Shown piece after piece: positions 18,395-27,614 of a DNA stretch of 64,000 nt. Position 1 is the first letter of the stretch. The number at the start of each line of letters is the position of its first letter. The notes beneath the pieces were generated by a model that saw only the letters and a program-made list of their open reading frames with translations, was not told where the DNA came from and did no database searches. A program made the position numbers and the translations under genes. Source of the DNA: Pseudomonas fluorescens (GTDB lineage Bacteria > Pseudomonadota > Gammaproteobacteria > Pseudomonadales > Pseudomonadaceae); assembly GCF_902498195.1 (NCBI RefSeq), contig NZ_CABVIY010000002.1, forward strand, positions 558,001-622,000, in the 5' to 3' direction.

Positions 18395-19207
18395 TCATGA
18401 TTGAAGTACGAAATAATCGTAGCGCATCGAGACGGTGACCTCGAACGGCTCTACTTGCTCGATCACCGCTGCCCGGCGCTCGGCGCTGGCACGCCAGCCG
18501 TGAGGCGTCATGGCCAGCAGGTTCGCCCGGTCCTGGCCGCTGACCAGCGTCAGTTTGAACTCCAGGGTCTCGCTGTGTTGCAACGCCATGCCTTCGGGCA
18601 CCAGGGCCAGATGCTTGTCGTCGGTGTATTCCCGCACTTCGTCGTACAGCCGCTCGCGCAATTCCATCAGGTGGCCGCTGGTCGGCCCGACTTTCATCAG
18701 GCCGCCACCAGGGCTGAGCAGGCGTTTGGCTTCCTCCCAGTCCAGCGGGCTGAAAACGCTGGCCAGGAACTGGCAACTGGCCGACGCCAGCGGCACCCGG
18801 GCCATGCTGGCGATCAACCAGGTCAGCTTGGGGTTGCGTTTGCAGGCGCGCTTGACCGCTTCCCGGGAAATGTCCAGGGCGTAGCCGTCAGCGTCCGGCA
18901 GGGCCTCGGCGATTTGCGCGGTGTAATAACCCTCGCCGCAACCAATGTCGACCCAGCGCTGCGGCGCGTAACCCGCCGCCAGTTCCGCCAGGCGTCTGGC
19001 CACCGGCGCATAGTGCCCGGCGTTGAGGAAGTCGCGACGGGCTTCGACCATCGCCTGGTTATCCCCAGGGTCACGGCTGTTCTTGTGCTGCACCGGCAAC
19101 AGATTCAGGTAACCCTGGCGCGCACGGTCGAAGCGATGCCCGGCGGGGCAGGCCACGCCGTTGTCCACCGCGTTGAGCGGTTCGCTGCAGATCGGGCAAG
19201 CGAGCAT
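18395..19207 (-). CDS. rlmA: 23S rRNA (guanine-745-N1)-methyltransferase
   Basis: RlmA methylates a guanine in helix 35 of 23S rRNA using S-adenosylmethionine. The 270-aa protein begins with a zinc finger (CPIC at 4-7 and C-X3-H at 20-24). The SAM motif VDIGCGEGYY sits near residues 86-95. Its ATG at 19207 shares a base with the dapE stop (TGATG), so translation is coupled to dapE. Confidence 0.93.
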   Translation of the reverse strand: MLACPICSEPLNAVDNGVACPAGHRFDRARQGYLNLLPVQHKNSRDPGDNQAMVEARRDFLNAGHYAPVARRLAELAAGYAPQRWVDIGCGEGYYTAQIAEALPDADGYALDISREAVKRACKRNPKLTWLIASMARVPLASASCQFLASVFSPLDWEEAKRLLSPGGGLMKVGPTSGHLMELRERLYDEVREYTDDKHLALVPEGMALQHSETLEFKLTLVSGQDRANLLAMTPHGWRASAERRAAVIEQVEPFEVTVSMRYDYFVLQS

Positions 19208-20358
19208 CAGGCGAGCAACTTGACGAGAGTCTGGTAGTAGATTTCGGTCAGCACATCGAGGTCGGCCGCCAGCACGCGCTCGTTGACCTGGTGGATCGTC
19301 GCGTTGACCGGCCCCAGCTCGACCACTTGCGTGCCCATGGTCGCGATGAAACGCCCGTCGGACGTGCCGCCACTGGTGGAAGCCTTGGTTTCGCGGCCGG
19401 TGATGTCCTGGATGCTCGACGACACCGCGTCGAGCAGCGCGCCCGGTTCGGTGAGGAACGGCAGGCCGGACAGCGCCCAGTCGATGTGCCAGTCCAGGCC
19501 GTGCTTGTCGAGGATGTCGGCGACGCGCTTTTGCAGGCCTTCGACGGTGGATTCGGTGGAGAAACGGAAGTTGAACACCGCCACCAGGTCACCGGGGATC
19601 ACGTTGGTCGCGCCGGTGCCGGAATTGACGTTGGAGATCTGGAAGCTGGTGGGCGGGAAGAAATCGTTGCCTTGATCCCAATGCTCGGCGGCCAGTTCTG
19701 CCAAAGCGGGGGCGGCGAGGTGGATCGGGTTCTTGGCCAGGTGCGGGTAGGCTACGTGCCCCTGCACACCGCGCACGGTCAGCTTGGCGCCGAGGGAACC
19801 GCGACGGCCGTTCTTGACCACGTCACCCACCAGGGTGGTGCTCGACGGTTCGCCGACGATGCACCAGTCCAGACGCTCCTTGCGGGCGACCAGGCGTTCG
19901 ATCACCGCCTTGGTGCCGTGGTGCGCCGGGCCTTCTTCGTCACTGGTGATCAGGAAGGCGACCTTGCCCTTGTGGTCCGGGTAGTCGGCGACGAAACGCT
20001 CGGCCGCCACGGTCATGGACGCCAGGCTGCCTTTCATGTCCGCCGCGCCACGGCCGCAGAGCATGCCGTGTTCGTCGATCACCGCGTTGAACGGGTCGAT
20101 CTGCCACGCGGTCACGGGACCGGTCGGCACCACGTCGGTGTGACCGGCGAAGCACAGCACCGGGCCGTCATGTTTGCCGTGGGTGGCCCAAAAGTTATCC
20201 ACATCTTCGATGCGCATCGGTTCCAGCATGAAACCGGCATCGCCCAGGCGCTGCATCATCTGCTTCTGGCAATCGGCGTCGACCGGCGTCACGGACGGAC
20301 GGCGGATCAGGTCGATGGCGAGTTGAAGGGTCGGCGAAAGGTCGGCGTGGGCCGTCAT
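19207..20358 (-). CDS. dapE: Succinyl-diaminopimelate desuccinylase
   Basis: DapE hydrolyses N-succinyl-LL-diaminopimelate to LL-DAP for lysine and peptidoglycan synthesis in the cytoplasm. The 383-aa protein has the metal-ligand motifs [30 protein letters not shown] and the carboxyl-terminal NATIHQVNE. The start at 20358 has GGAG 8 bases upstream and the amino end [12 protein letters not shown]; an in-frame start 30 bases upstream is less likely. rlmA is fused to it by a one-base overlap. dapD and dapC lie further along the window. Confidence 0.97.
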   Translation of the reverse strand: MTAHADLSPTLQLAIDLIRRPSVTPVDADCQKQMMQRLGDAGFMLEPMRIEDVDNFWATHGKHDGPVLCFAGHTDVVPTGPVTAWQIDPFNAVIDEHGMLCGRGAADMKGSLASMTVAAERFVADYPDHKGKVAFLITSDEEGPAHHGTKAVIERLVARKERLDWCIVGEPSSTTLVGDVVKNGRRGSLGAKLTVRGVQGHVAYPHLAKNPIHLAAPALAELAAEHWDQGNDFFPPTSFQISNVNSGTGATNVIPGDLVAVFNFRFSTESTVEGLQKRVADILDKHGLDWHIDWALSGLPFLTEPGALLDAVSSSIQDITGRETKASTSGGTSDGRFIATMGTQVVELGPVNATIHQVNERVLAADLDVLTEIYYQTLVKLLA

Positions 20359-20398
20359 GGAAAACTCCGAAAACATGAAATGGGGCACCGGGCTTTAA

Positions 20399-20488
20399 TG
20401 TGGGAGCGGGCTTGCTCGCGAATGCGGTGGGTCAGTCAACATAAACGTTGATTGTTACACCGCATTCGCGAGCAAGCCCGCTCCCACA
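20399..20488. repeat. REPIN: two inverted REP elements
   Basis: REP arms at about 20399-20422 and 20465-20488. Flanking TGCGGTG and CACCGCA also pair across the spacer. It separates ndvB from dapE, both on the minus strand. Confidence 0.93.
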
Positions 20489-20597
20489 GGAGATTGACCG
20501 TCAACAAGACCGTACATCACGCCAAGCCCCGCAAAATGGCGGTTATCTTAAAGCAAAACGGCGACCATTGGCCGCCGTTTAGTGCATCGGAGAAGAT

Positions 20598-23189
20598 TTA
20601 GACCGCTGGCGCCGTCTCGGCTTCGGCCGCCGGTTTTGGCAGCGAAGACAGGAACGCCATGATCAGCGCCGCCAGGTACGGCAGCGACTGCACAAGCAAC
20701 ATGGTCACCCAGAAGCGCATGTCGTTGCTCGGCATGCCGTTCACCAGGTAAATCCCCAGCGCCGCGCCCCACAGCAACAACATGATGAACACCTCTTCCC
20801 GGGCTTCCGAAATCGCTACCCAGAAACCATGGTTATCGGCGTTCTTCGGCGTGCGGAAGAACGGAATGCTGCTGGTGAAGAAGCCGTACAGCACCGCTTT
20901 GGCAATGGTGTGCGACAACGCCAGCCCGGCCAGTGCCGCGCAGAACGCATCTTTCAGGTTCACGCCCACGGCGCGACGGTAAAGGAAGATGATCTTGCCG
21001 ACCTTGAACACGAACAGCGCCAGTGGCGGGATCGCGAAAATCAACAGCGGCGGATCGACCCGTTGCGGCACGATGATCATTGCCGCCGACCACAACAGCG
21101 CGCCGACGGTGAAGAAAATGTTCATGCCGTCCGCCACCCACGGCAGCCAGCCCGCGAGGAAGTGGTAGCGCTGGCCACGGGTCAGCTCGGTGTCCTTGCC
21201 GCGCAACAGGCTGCGGGTGTGACGCTTGATGATCTGAATCGCGCCATAGGCCCAGCGGAAACGCTGTTTCTTGAAGTCGATAAAGGTATCGGGCATCAGG
21301 CCCTTGCCGTAGCTGTCGTGGTAATACGCCGCCGACAGGCCTTTTTCGAAGACCCGCAGGCCCAGTTCGGCGTCCTCGCAGATGCACCAGTCGGCCCAGC
21401 CCAGTTCTTCGAGCACCGAGCGACGGGTCATGGTCATGGTGCCGTGCTGGATGATCGCGTCTCGGTCGTTGCGGGTGACCATGCCGATGTGGAAGAAGCC
21501 TTTGTATTCGGCATAGCAAAGCTTCTTGAAGGTGCTTTCGTTCTGGTCGCGGTAGTCCTGCGGCGACTGCACCACGGCGATTTTCGGATCGGCGAAGTGC
21601 GGCACCATGTGCTTGAGCCAGTTGGGGTGTACGCAGTAATCGGAGTCGATCACGGCAATCACTTCGGCATCCTTGGCGGTGTGCGGAATCAGGTAATTCA
21701 GCGCGCCACCCTTGAAGCCGGCCAACGGCGCGACATGGAAGAACTTGAAGCGCGGGCCGAGGGTTTCGCAGTAATCGCGCACCGGCTCCCAGACCGCCGG
21801 GTCCTTGGTGTTGTTGTCGATGATCAGGACTTCGAAATCCGGATAGTCGAGGTTGGCCAGGGCGTTGAGGGTCTGTTTGACCATCTCCGGCGGCTCGTTG
21901 TAGCACGGGACGTGGATCGAGACTTTCGGTCGGTAGTTCGAATCACCGACCACCGGCAGGAATTCCCGGCGCCGCTTGTGAATCCACACCGCTTCGGCCA
22001 GTTCGTGAGCCTCGGTCAGCAACACGATGAACACCCCTAGGGCGCCGAGCGCCAGCAGGATACCCACCGTCAGGCTGAACCAGGTGCTGTATTGCAGGCT
22101 GTAGTCATAGCCGATCCACACCAGCACCGAACCGCAAAGGAATGCGATGAAGGTCAGGAAGGTGCGACCACGCTGGCGCAGGGCCGAACCGTCGATCATC
22201 AGCAGGGTCAGCGACAACAGCGCCAGCACCACTGAGCCGACCGCCAGCACCTTCCATTGCGGGATGGCGACGACCGGGCCTTCGAAGTTGAATTTCTGCT
22301 GGCGCGCGGCGTTGAACACACCCCAATAGGCGCCTACCGAGCCTTCATCACTGGCTTTCCACGGCTGGTCGAACGCTTCGATCACGAAGTAGTTGAAACC
22401 CTGGCGGTTGAGCTTGTTGACCAGGGTGCGCAAGTAGATCGCCTGGTCCGCCGGCGACGCATCGGCGCCACCACGCATGCGGCCGTTGCTCGGCCAGCCC
22501 ACTTCGGACAGCAGCAGCGGTTTTTTCGGGAACAGTTTTTTCAGGTCGCGGGCGCGGTCGAGGACGAACTGACCGGCCTTGTCCATCGGGATGAATTCCC
22601 AATAAGGCAAGACGTGCGCGGCGATCAGGTCGACGTGCTTGGCCAGTTCCGGGTGTTCTTCCCAGACGTGCCACTGCTCGGACGTGGTCACCGGCACCTT
22701 CACGGCGGCGCGGACACGGTCCAGCAACACGCTGAGTTCCTGGGCGGTGATTTCCTTGCGAAAGATCGCTTCGTTCCCCACCACCACGCGAACCACACTG
22801 CGCGAGGAGTTGGCGATTTCGATGGCGCGGGTGATTTCCCGTTCGTTGCGTTCCTGGTCCGGGCTGATCCAGATCCCCAGCGTCACCCGCAAGCCGAACT
22901 CTTCCGCCAGCTTGGGGATGTTCTCCAGCGAACCGTCGACCGAGTAAGTCCGGATGTTGTCCGTCAACTTGCTCATGATCTCCAGGTCACGGCGCATCTG
23001 GTCGTCAGTCGGATACTGCTCTTTCTGTGGGAATTGGCCTTGCTGGAACGGCGAATACGAGAATCCGGAAATCTGTTCGGGCCAGTTGGGGGCGGTGACC
23101 GGGCGATTGATCAACGCCCAGAAGCCGGTAAACAAGGCAGCGATGGCAAGCACCACCACCAGGTTGAGTCCAAATTTACGCGATGACAT
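20598..23189 (-). CDS. ndvB: Beta-1,3-glucan synthase, GH17-GT2 fusion
   Basis: An 863-aa inner-membrane protein that should make periplasmic glucans. An amino-terminal TM (about residues 6-24) precedes a GH17-like glucanase/transglycosylase domain (GNEAIF and LLSEVGWPSNG are visible). Then come TM helices and a GT2 glycosyltransferase with DSDYC (DxD), CEDAEL and QRFRWAYGA, followed by several more TM helices. This arrangement matches NdvB of P. aeruginosa, which makes cyclic beta-glucans. The start at 23189 (MSSRKFG) is preferred over a TTG start 18 bases upstream. tcdA is transcribed divergently. Confidence 0.9.
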   Translation of the reverse strand: MSSRKFGLNLVVVLAIAALFTGFWALINRPVTAPNWPEQISGFSYSPFQQGQFPQKEQYPTDDQMRRDLEIMSKLTDNIRTYSVDGSLENIPKLAEEFGLRVTLGIWISPDQERNEREITRAIEIANSSRSVVRVVVGNEAIFRKEITAQELSVLLDRVRAAVKVPVTTSEQWHVWEEHPELAKHVDLIAAHVLPYWEFIPMDKAGQFVLDRARDLKKLFPKKPLLLSEVGWPSNGRMRGGADASPADQAIYLRTLVNKLNRQGFNYFVIEAFDQPWKASDEGSVGAYWGVFNAARQQKFNFEGPVVAIPQWKVLAVGSVVLALLSLTLLMIDGSALRQRGRTFLTFIAFLCGSVLVWIGYDYSLQYSTWFSLTVGILLALGALGVFIVLLTEAHELAEAVWIHKRRREFLPVVGDSNYRPKVSIHVPCYNEPPEMVKQTLNALANLDYPDFEVLIIDNNTKDPAVWEPVRDYCETLGPRFKFFHVAPLAGFKGGALNYLIPHTAKDAEVIAVIDSDYCVHPNWLKHMVPHFADPKIAVVQSPQDYRDQNESTFKKLCYAEYKGFFHIGMVTRNDRDAIIQHGTMTMTRRSVLEELGWADWCICEDAELGLRVFEKGLSAAYYHDSYGKGLMPDTFIDFKKQRFRWAYGAIQIIKRHTRSLLRGKDTELTRGQRYHFLAGWLPWVADGMNIFFTVGALLWSAAMIIVPQRVDPPLLIFAIPPLALFVFKVGKIIFLYRRAVGVNLKDAFCAALAGLALSHTIAKAVLYGFFTSSIPFFRTPKNADNHGFWVAISEAREEVFIMLLLWGAALGIYLVNGMPSNDMRFWVTMLLVQSLPYLAALIMAFLSSLPKPAAEAETAPAV

Positions 23190-23351
23190 GGTTATTTCGG
23201 GTTCCAAAGGCTGTGGAACGAGGGAACGGTCGGCGGCCGTAAAAGGGCGCGCATCCTACACCGGCAATTCGCTGAACGCACATCGGACAGGGAAATACCG
23301 GACATTGGGCAATCGGCTTTCACATAAGTTCTTACACTTGTAGTTCGAAAC

Positions 23352-23381
23352 TTAATTCTCTTTGCCGGGAAGCCCTATAAT
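23352..23381 (+). promoter_or_regulatory. Promoter of tcdA
   Basis: A perfect TATAAT (23376-23381) with a weak TTAATT (23352-23357) 18 bases upstream, ending 26 bases before the tcdA ATG. Confidence 0.6.
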
Positions 23382-23407
23382 GCGCGCCGGTTTTTGAGGT
23401 GTTGGTC

Positions 23408-24220
23408 ATGAGTACAGAAGATCCACGGTTTGCCGGCATCGCCCGTTTGTATGGCATCGAAGGGCTCGAACGCTTGCGCGCGGCCCATGTGGCGATCGTC
23501 GGCGTCGGCGGCGTCGGTTCCTGGGCGGCGGAAGCCATGGCCCGCTGCGGCGTGGGCGAGATTTCGCTGTTCGACCTGGATGACGTCTGCGTCAGCAACG
23601 CCAACCGTCAGTTGCACGCCCTGGACAGCACCGTCGGCAAACCCAAGGTCGAGGTGATGGCTGAGCGCCTGCGCGGGATCAACCCTGACTGCACGGTGCA
23701 CGCGGTGCCGGATTTCGTCACCCGCGAGACCATGGCCGAGTACATCACGCCCAATATTGACTGCGTGATCGATTGCATCGACAGCGTCAACGCCAAAGCG
23801 GCGCTGATCGCCTGGTGCAAGCGGCGCAAGATCCAGATCATCACCACCGGCGGCGCGGGCGGGCAAATCGACCCGACGCTGATCCAGGTCTGCGACCTCA
23901 ACCGTACCTTCAATGACCCGTTGGCCTCGAAAGTACGCTCCACCCTGCGCCGCGACTACGGTTTTTCGCGCACCGTGACCCGTCATTACAGCGTGCCGTG
24001 CGTGTTCTCCACCGAACAACTGCGCTACCCGAAACCGGACGGCAGCATTTGTTTGCAGAAGAGTTTTGTCGGCGATGGCGTGAAGCTGGACTGTGCGGGG
24101 GGCTTTGGCGCGGTGATGATGGTGACGGCGACGTTTGGCATGGTCGCGGCGACCAAGGCGGTGGACAAGATTGTGTCGGGGGTGCGGCGGCCGGCGGAGC
24201 GGGTGAAGCCTCAGGTTTAA
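23408..24220 (+). CDS. tcdA: tRNA threonylcarbamoyladenosine dehydratase
   Basis: TcdA (CsdL/YgdL) is an E1-like ATP-dependent enzyme that cyclises t6A37 to ct6A in tRNA. The 270-aa protein has the ThiF-type motif VAIVGVGGVGSWAAEAMAR and the metal/adenylate motif GGAGGQIDPTLI. ATG 23408 has GAGG 8 bases upstream; the frame extends to a GTG at 23399, which I reject. It converges on csdE-csdA across a REPIN. The sulfur-carrier pair CsdA/CsdE is known to contact CsdL in E. coli, so the physical clustering fits. Confidence 0.93.
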   Translation: MSTEDPRFAGIARLYGIEGLERLRAAHVAIVGVGGVGSWAAEAMARCGVGEISLFDLDDVCVSNANRQLHALDSTVGKPKVEVMAERLRGINPDCTVHAVPDFVTRETMAEYITPNIDCVIDCIDSVNAKAALIAWCKRRKIQIITTGGAGGQIDPTLIQVCDLNRTFNDPLASKVRSTLRRDYGFSRTVTRHYSVPCVFSTEQLRYPKPDGSICLQKSFVGDGVKLDCAGGFGAVMMVTATFGMVAATKAVDKIVSGVRRPAERVKPQV

Positions 24221-24240
24221 TGGTCGTTGCCGAGGGCCTC

Positions 24241-24304
24241 TTCGCGAGCAAGCCCGCTCCCACAGGGACACGCATTCCAGTGTGGGAGCGGGCTTGCTCG
24301 CGAA
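24241..24304. repeat. REPIN: two REP elements pointing outward
   Basis: Two REP copies (about 24241-24264 and 24281-24304) with about 16 bases between them, the same layout as at 7941-8004. It lies between the convergent tcdA and csdE. Confidence 0.93.
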
Positions 24305-24309
24305 GGCGA

Positions 24310-24714
24310 TTATCCAGCCAACTCATTCATCCGCTGAAGTACCGCATTCAAACCATTGCTGCGCGACTGTGACAACTGGCGACCCAGCCCCAACTGATTG
24401 AACCAGTCCGCCAGATCCACCTGCTGCAACTCTGCCGCCGACAACCCATTGACCCGCGCCAGCAGCAGCGCCACCAACCCGCGAATCAAACGGGCATCAC
24501 TGTACGCACGAAACTGCCAATGTCCGTCATGTAAATCACCCACCAGCCACACCTGGCTTTCACAGCCGTGCACGCGGTTTGCGTCGCACATTTGCACATC
24601 GCTCAATGCCGGCAGGCGTTCGCCCCACTGCATTAACAGACGGGCGCGTTGTTCCCAGCCAGCGGCATTTTGAAAGGTGTCCAGCGCCGTTACGGCCTCG
24701 GCAGGCAGGCTCAT
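24310..24714 (-). CDS. csdE: SufE-family sulfur acceptor CsdE
   Basis: CsdE accepts the persulfide from the cysteine desulfurase CsdA and passes it on. The 134-aa protein has the SufE-fold motif VHGCESQVWL with the acceptor cysteine. The ATG overlaps the csdA stop by four bases (ATGA), so the two are translated as a unit. This assignment follows from the neighbour: SufE and CsdE are very similar in sequence. Confidence 0.9.
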   Translation of the reverse strand: MSLPAEAVTALDTFQNAAGWEQRARLLMQWGERLPALSDVQMCDANRVHGCESQVWLVGDLHDGHWQFRAYSDARLIRGLVALLLARVNGLSAAELQQVDLADWFNQLGLGRQLSQSRSNGLNAVLQRMNELAG

Positions 24715-25916
24715 CGCAGCAACTCCAGCGCTTGATCCAGCGCTTCAAAAAACCGTTCCAGGTCCTCGGAATCGTTGTACAGCGCCAACGACACCCGTAT
24801 CGCCCCGGCCAGTTCATAGCTTTTGAGCAACGGCATGGCGCAATGATGGCCGGCCCGCACCGCGATCCCTTGTTCGGTCAGCAGATGCGCCAGGTCCGAG
24901 TTATGCACACCCTCGACGGTGAAACTGGCCAGTGCCACCTGCGGTTTGCCCAGCAGGCGGATGCCGTTGCGTGATTCAAGGCCTTTGAGCAGGTAGTCGT
25001 GCAAGGCCGCTTCATGGGCGGACACGGCGTCCTGATCGAGCCCGGCGAGGTAGTCCAGGGTCGCGCCCAGGCCGATGACGCTGGAAATCGGTGGCGTGCC
25101 CGCCTCGAAACCCAGCGGTGCCGGGCGGAAACGTGCCTGGTGGTAGTTGGCGTCCAGCACCATCTCACCGCCGAACTGCCAGGGACGCAATTGGCCAAGT
25201 GCTTCATGACGTCCGTACAGCACACCCAGGCCATCGGGGCCGTAGAGTTTGTGACTGGAGAACACGTAGAAGTCGCAACCGAGCGCCTGCACGTCATGCC
25301 GGCCATGGACCACGCCCTGGGCGCCGTCGATCACCGTCAGTGCGTTGTGTGCCCGGGCCATCGCCAGCAGCGCGGGCAGGGGTTGCCAGGCGCCGATCAC
25401 GTTGGACAGCTGGCTGACCGCCAGCAGGCGCGTGCGTGGACCGATCCGTTGTGCGGCGGCTTCGAGGTCGATCACGCCGTCGGCATCCAGTGGCAGGATC
25501 ACCAGCTTCAGCTCGCGGCGGTGCGCCAGTTGCTGCCACGGCAGCAGGTTGGCGTGATGCTCCAGGGCGCTGATGACGATCTCGTCGCCTGGATTGAATA
25601 AGTGTTCCAGGCCATAGGCCAGGAGGTTCAGCGCAGACGTCGCGCCGTGGGTGAAGATGATCTGCCCGCGATCACCGGCATTGAGCCATTGCGCGGCTTT
25701 GTGGCGGCTGTCCTCGAATGCCTGGGTGGCGTGGGCGCCGGGCAAGTGTTGCGCCCGATGCACGTTGGCCGCGCCGTTGGCGTAGTAGTGCGCCAGGGCA
25801 TCGAGCAGGGCTTGGGGTTTTTGCGTGGTGGCGGCGTTGTCCAGATAGGTCTGGCCTTGCCGTTGCAGCGCGGCGATGGCCGGGAAGTCGGCGCGCCAGG
25901 GGGAGGGAGTCATCAT
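24711..25916 (-). CDS. csdA: Cysteine desulfurase CsdA
   Basis: A 401-aa PLP-dependent group II cysteine desulfurase that takes sulfur from cysteine and gives it to CsdE as a persulfide. The PLP lysine lies in SSHKLYGP, and the active-site cysteine in RAGHHCAMPLL. LDNAATTQKP and SALEHHANLLPW are family motifs. Two adjacent ATG codons (25916 and 25913) are possible starts. Linkage to csdE and tcdA supports the Csd assignment rather than SufS. Confidence 0.92.
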   Translation of the reverse strand: MMTPSPWRADFPAIAALQRQGQTYLDNAATTQKPQALLDALAHYYANGAANVHRAQHLPGAHATQAFEDSRHKAAQWLNAGDRGQIIFTHGATSALNLLAYGLEHLFNPGDEIVISALEHHANLLPWQQLAHRRELKLVILPLDADGVIDLEAAAQRIGPRTRLLAVSQLSNVIGAWQPLPALLAMARAHNALTVIDGAQGVVHGRHDVQALGCDFYVFSSHKLYGPDGLGVLYGRHEALGQLRPWQFGGEMVLDANYHQARFRPAPLGFEAGTPPISSVIGLGATLDYLAGLDQDAVSAHEAALHDYLLKGLESRNGIRLLGKPQVALASFTVEGVHNSDLAHLLTEQGIAVRAGHHCAMPLLKSYELAGAIRVSLALYNDSEDLERFFEALDQALELLR

Positions 25917-25938
25917 GATGTTGGGCCTTTACGCCTGA

Positions 25939-25970
25939 CCTGCAGGAGCGAGCATGCTCGCTCCTGCAGG
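25939..25970. repeat. Perfect 32-bp palindrome between dapD and csdA
   Basis: A perfect inverted repeat beginning CCTGCAGGAGCGAGCA and ending in its complement. It resembles a REP family distinct from the common one, and lies in the 67-base gap between two same-strand genes, where it may act as a transcript stabiliser or partial terminator after dapD. Confidence 0.85.
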
Positions 25971-25983
25971 AATCGACTGACGC

Positions 25984-27018
25984 TTAGTTGTGAGCGTGCA
26001 GCGCTTCGTTCAGTTCGATGGCCGATTTGTGGGTTTTGCACTCCACGGCACCGGTTTCCGAATTGCGGCGGAACAGCAGGTCGGTCTGGCCGGCCAGTTC
26101 ACGGGCCTTCACGACTTTGACCAGTTGGTTTTTCTCGTCCAGCAGCGCCACTTTGGTGCCGGCGGTGACATACAGGCCCGACTCTACAGTGTTGCGGTCG
26201 CCCAACGGGATACCGATACCGGCGTTGGCGCCGATCAGGCAGCCTTCGCCGACCTTGATCACGATGTTGCCGCCGCCCGACAGGGTGCCCATGGTCGAGC
26301 AACCGCCGCCCAGGTCCGAACCCTTGCCGACGAATACGCCCGCCGATACGCGGCCTTCGATCATGCCCGGGCCTTCGGTGCCGGCGTTGAAGTTGATGAA
26401 ACCTTCGTGCATCACGGTGGTGCCTTCGCCGACGTAGGCGCCCAGGCGCAGACGGGCGGCGTCAGCGATACGCACGCCGGCCGGTACCACGTAGTCGGTC
26501 ATTTTCGGGAACTTGTCCACCGAGAACACTTCCAGCAGCTCGCCGCGCAGGCGGGCTTCGAGTTGATGCTCGGCCAGTTCGGACAGGTCGATGGCGCCCT
26601 GGCTGGTCCAGGCCACGTTCGGCAGCAACGGGAAGATGCCGGCCAGGTTCAGGCCGTGTGGCTTGACCAGACGGTGGGACAGCAGATGCAGCTTGAGGTA
26701 AGCCTCAGGGGTCGACGACAGCTGGGCATCTTCAGCGAGCAGGGTGGCGACCAGCGGCTTGTGGCTCTCGGCCAGGCGGGTCAGCAGGGCAGCCTGGATT
26801 GCGTCGACGCCTTTGACGGCTTCCGCCAGTTGCGCAGCCTGGGCGGTGGTGAAGGCGATGGCCTGGTTGCCTTCGCTGTAGCCCAGGATTGGCGCGATGG
26901 CAGCGAGCAGTTCTGCCGACGGGTTGAGCAATGGCTGTGCGTAGAACACTTCCAGCCAGGCGCCTTGACGGTTTTGAGTGCCGACACCGAAGGCCAGGCT
27001 GAACAGGGTAGTGGACAT
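25984..27018 (-). CDS. dapD: 2,3,4,5-tetrahydropyridine-2,6-dicarboxylate N-succinyltransferase
   Basis: DapD transfers a succinyl group from succinyl-CoA to tetrahydrodipicolinate in the DAP/lysine pathway, in the cytoplasm. The 344-aa size is that of the pseudomonad long form. The carboxyl half is a left-handed beta helix of hexapeptide repeats (for example GEGTTVMHEGFINFNAG, SDLGGGCSTMGTLSGGG). The start at 27018 gives MSTTLFSLAFG and has AGAGGT upstream; the open frame runs a further 246 bases through the yffB gene and is ignored. Its substrate comes from DapB, and its product goes to DapC, encoded 2.3 kb away. Confidence 0.97.
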   Translation of the reverse strand: MSTTLFSLAFGVGTQNRQGAWLEVFYAQPLLNPSAELLAAIAPILGYSEGNQAIAFTTAQAAQLAEAVKGVDAIQAALLTRLAESHKPLVATLLAEDAQLSSTPEAYLKLHLLSHRLVKPHGLNLAGIFPLLPNVAWTSQGAIDLSELAEHQLEARLRGELLEVFSVDKFPKMTDYVVPAGVRIADAARLRLGAYVGEGTTVMHEGFINFNAGTEGPGMIEGRVSAGVFVGKGSDLGGGCSTMGTLSGGGNIVIKVGEGCLIGANAGIGIPLGDRNTVESGLYVTAGTKVALLDEKNQLVKVVKARELAGQTDLLFRRNSETGAVECKTHKSAIELNEALHAHN

Positions 27019-27050
27019 GTTGATACCTCTAACAAATTGAAACGGGCTGC

Positions 27051-27413
27051 TTACTTGAGCGCGGCCGCGTAGATATCTGGCTTGAAGCCAATCAGGGTTC
27101 GGTCTCCGAGATCGAGCACCGGGCGCTTGATCATCGAAGGTTGTGCGAGCATCAGGTCGATGGCTTTCGACTGGTCGAGATCGGCTTTGCGTTCGTCGTC
27201 GAGCTTGCGAAAGGTCGTGCCGGCACGGTTCAACACCACTTCCCAGCCGTGCTCGTTGCACCATTGGGTCAGGTGTTCACGGTCGATGCCGACCGCTTTG
27301 TAATCATGAAAGTCATAGCTGACAGCGTGTTCATCGAGCCAGGTGCGCGCCTTTTTCATGGTGTCGCAGGCTTTGATGCCGAAAAGGTGCAACGTTTTGC
27401 TTGAAACGGTCAA
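27051..27413 (-). CDS. ArsC-family reductase-like protein (YffB type)
   Basis: A 120-aa member of the thioredoxin-fold ArsC/Spx superfamily. The GIKACDTMKKAR motif near the amino end is that of YffB, whose function is not settled. There is only the single CxxM-type cysteine there, so it is not a classical arsenate reductase. It starts with TTG at 27413, supported by AAGGGGG about 9 bases before it; no ATG is available. It lies 32 bases upstream of dapD on the same strand and is probably co-transcribed. Confidence 0.88.
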   Translation of the reverse strand: MTVSSKTLHLFGIKACDTMKKARTWLDEHAVSYDFHDYKAVGIDREHLTQWCNEHGWEVVLNRAGTTFRKLDDERKADLDQSKAIDLMLAQPSMIKRPVLDLGDRTLIGFKPDIYAAALK

Positions 27414-27614
27414 GGAATCGCCCCCTTTACAGGTGCTGGAGAAAAAGGTGTCGGATTATGCCATGACCGGACGGTTTCGCGGCGGCTGTGGTCGGGTTTG
27501 TCATTGTGTCATGGCAATTCACAGGCCCGTGCGACGATGGTGCAACGGTCAGCGGGCAGTCTAAGCGGCTAATATGGCACTTCAATGCTGTCGATTGTCC
27601 GGGAACCACGCTTT

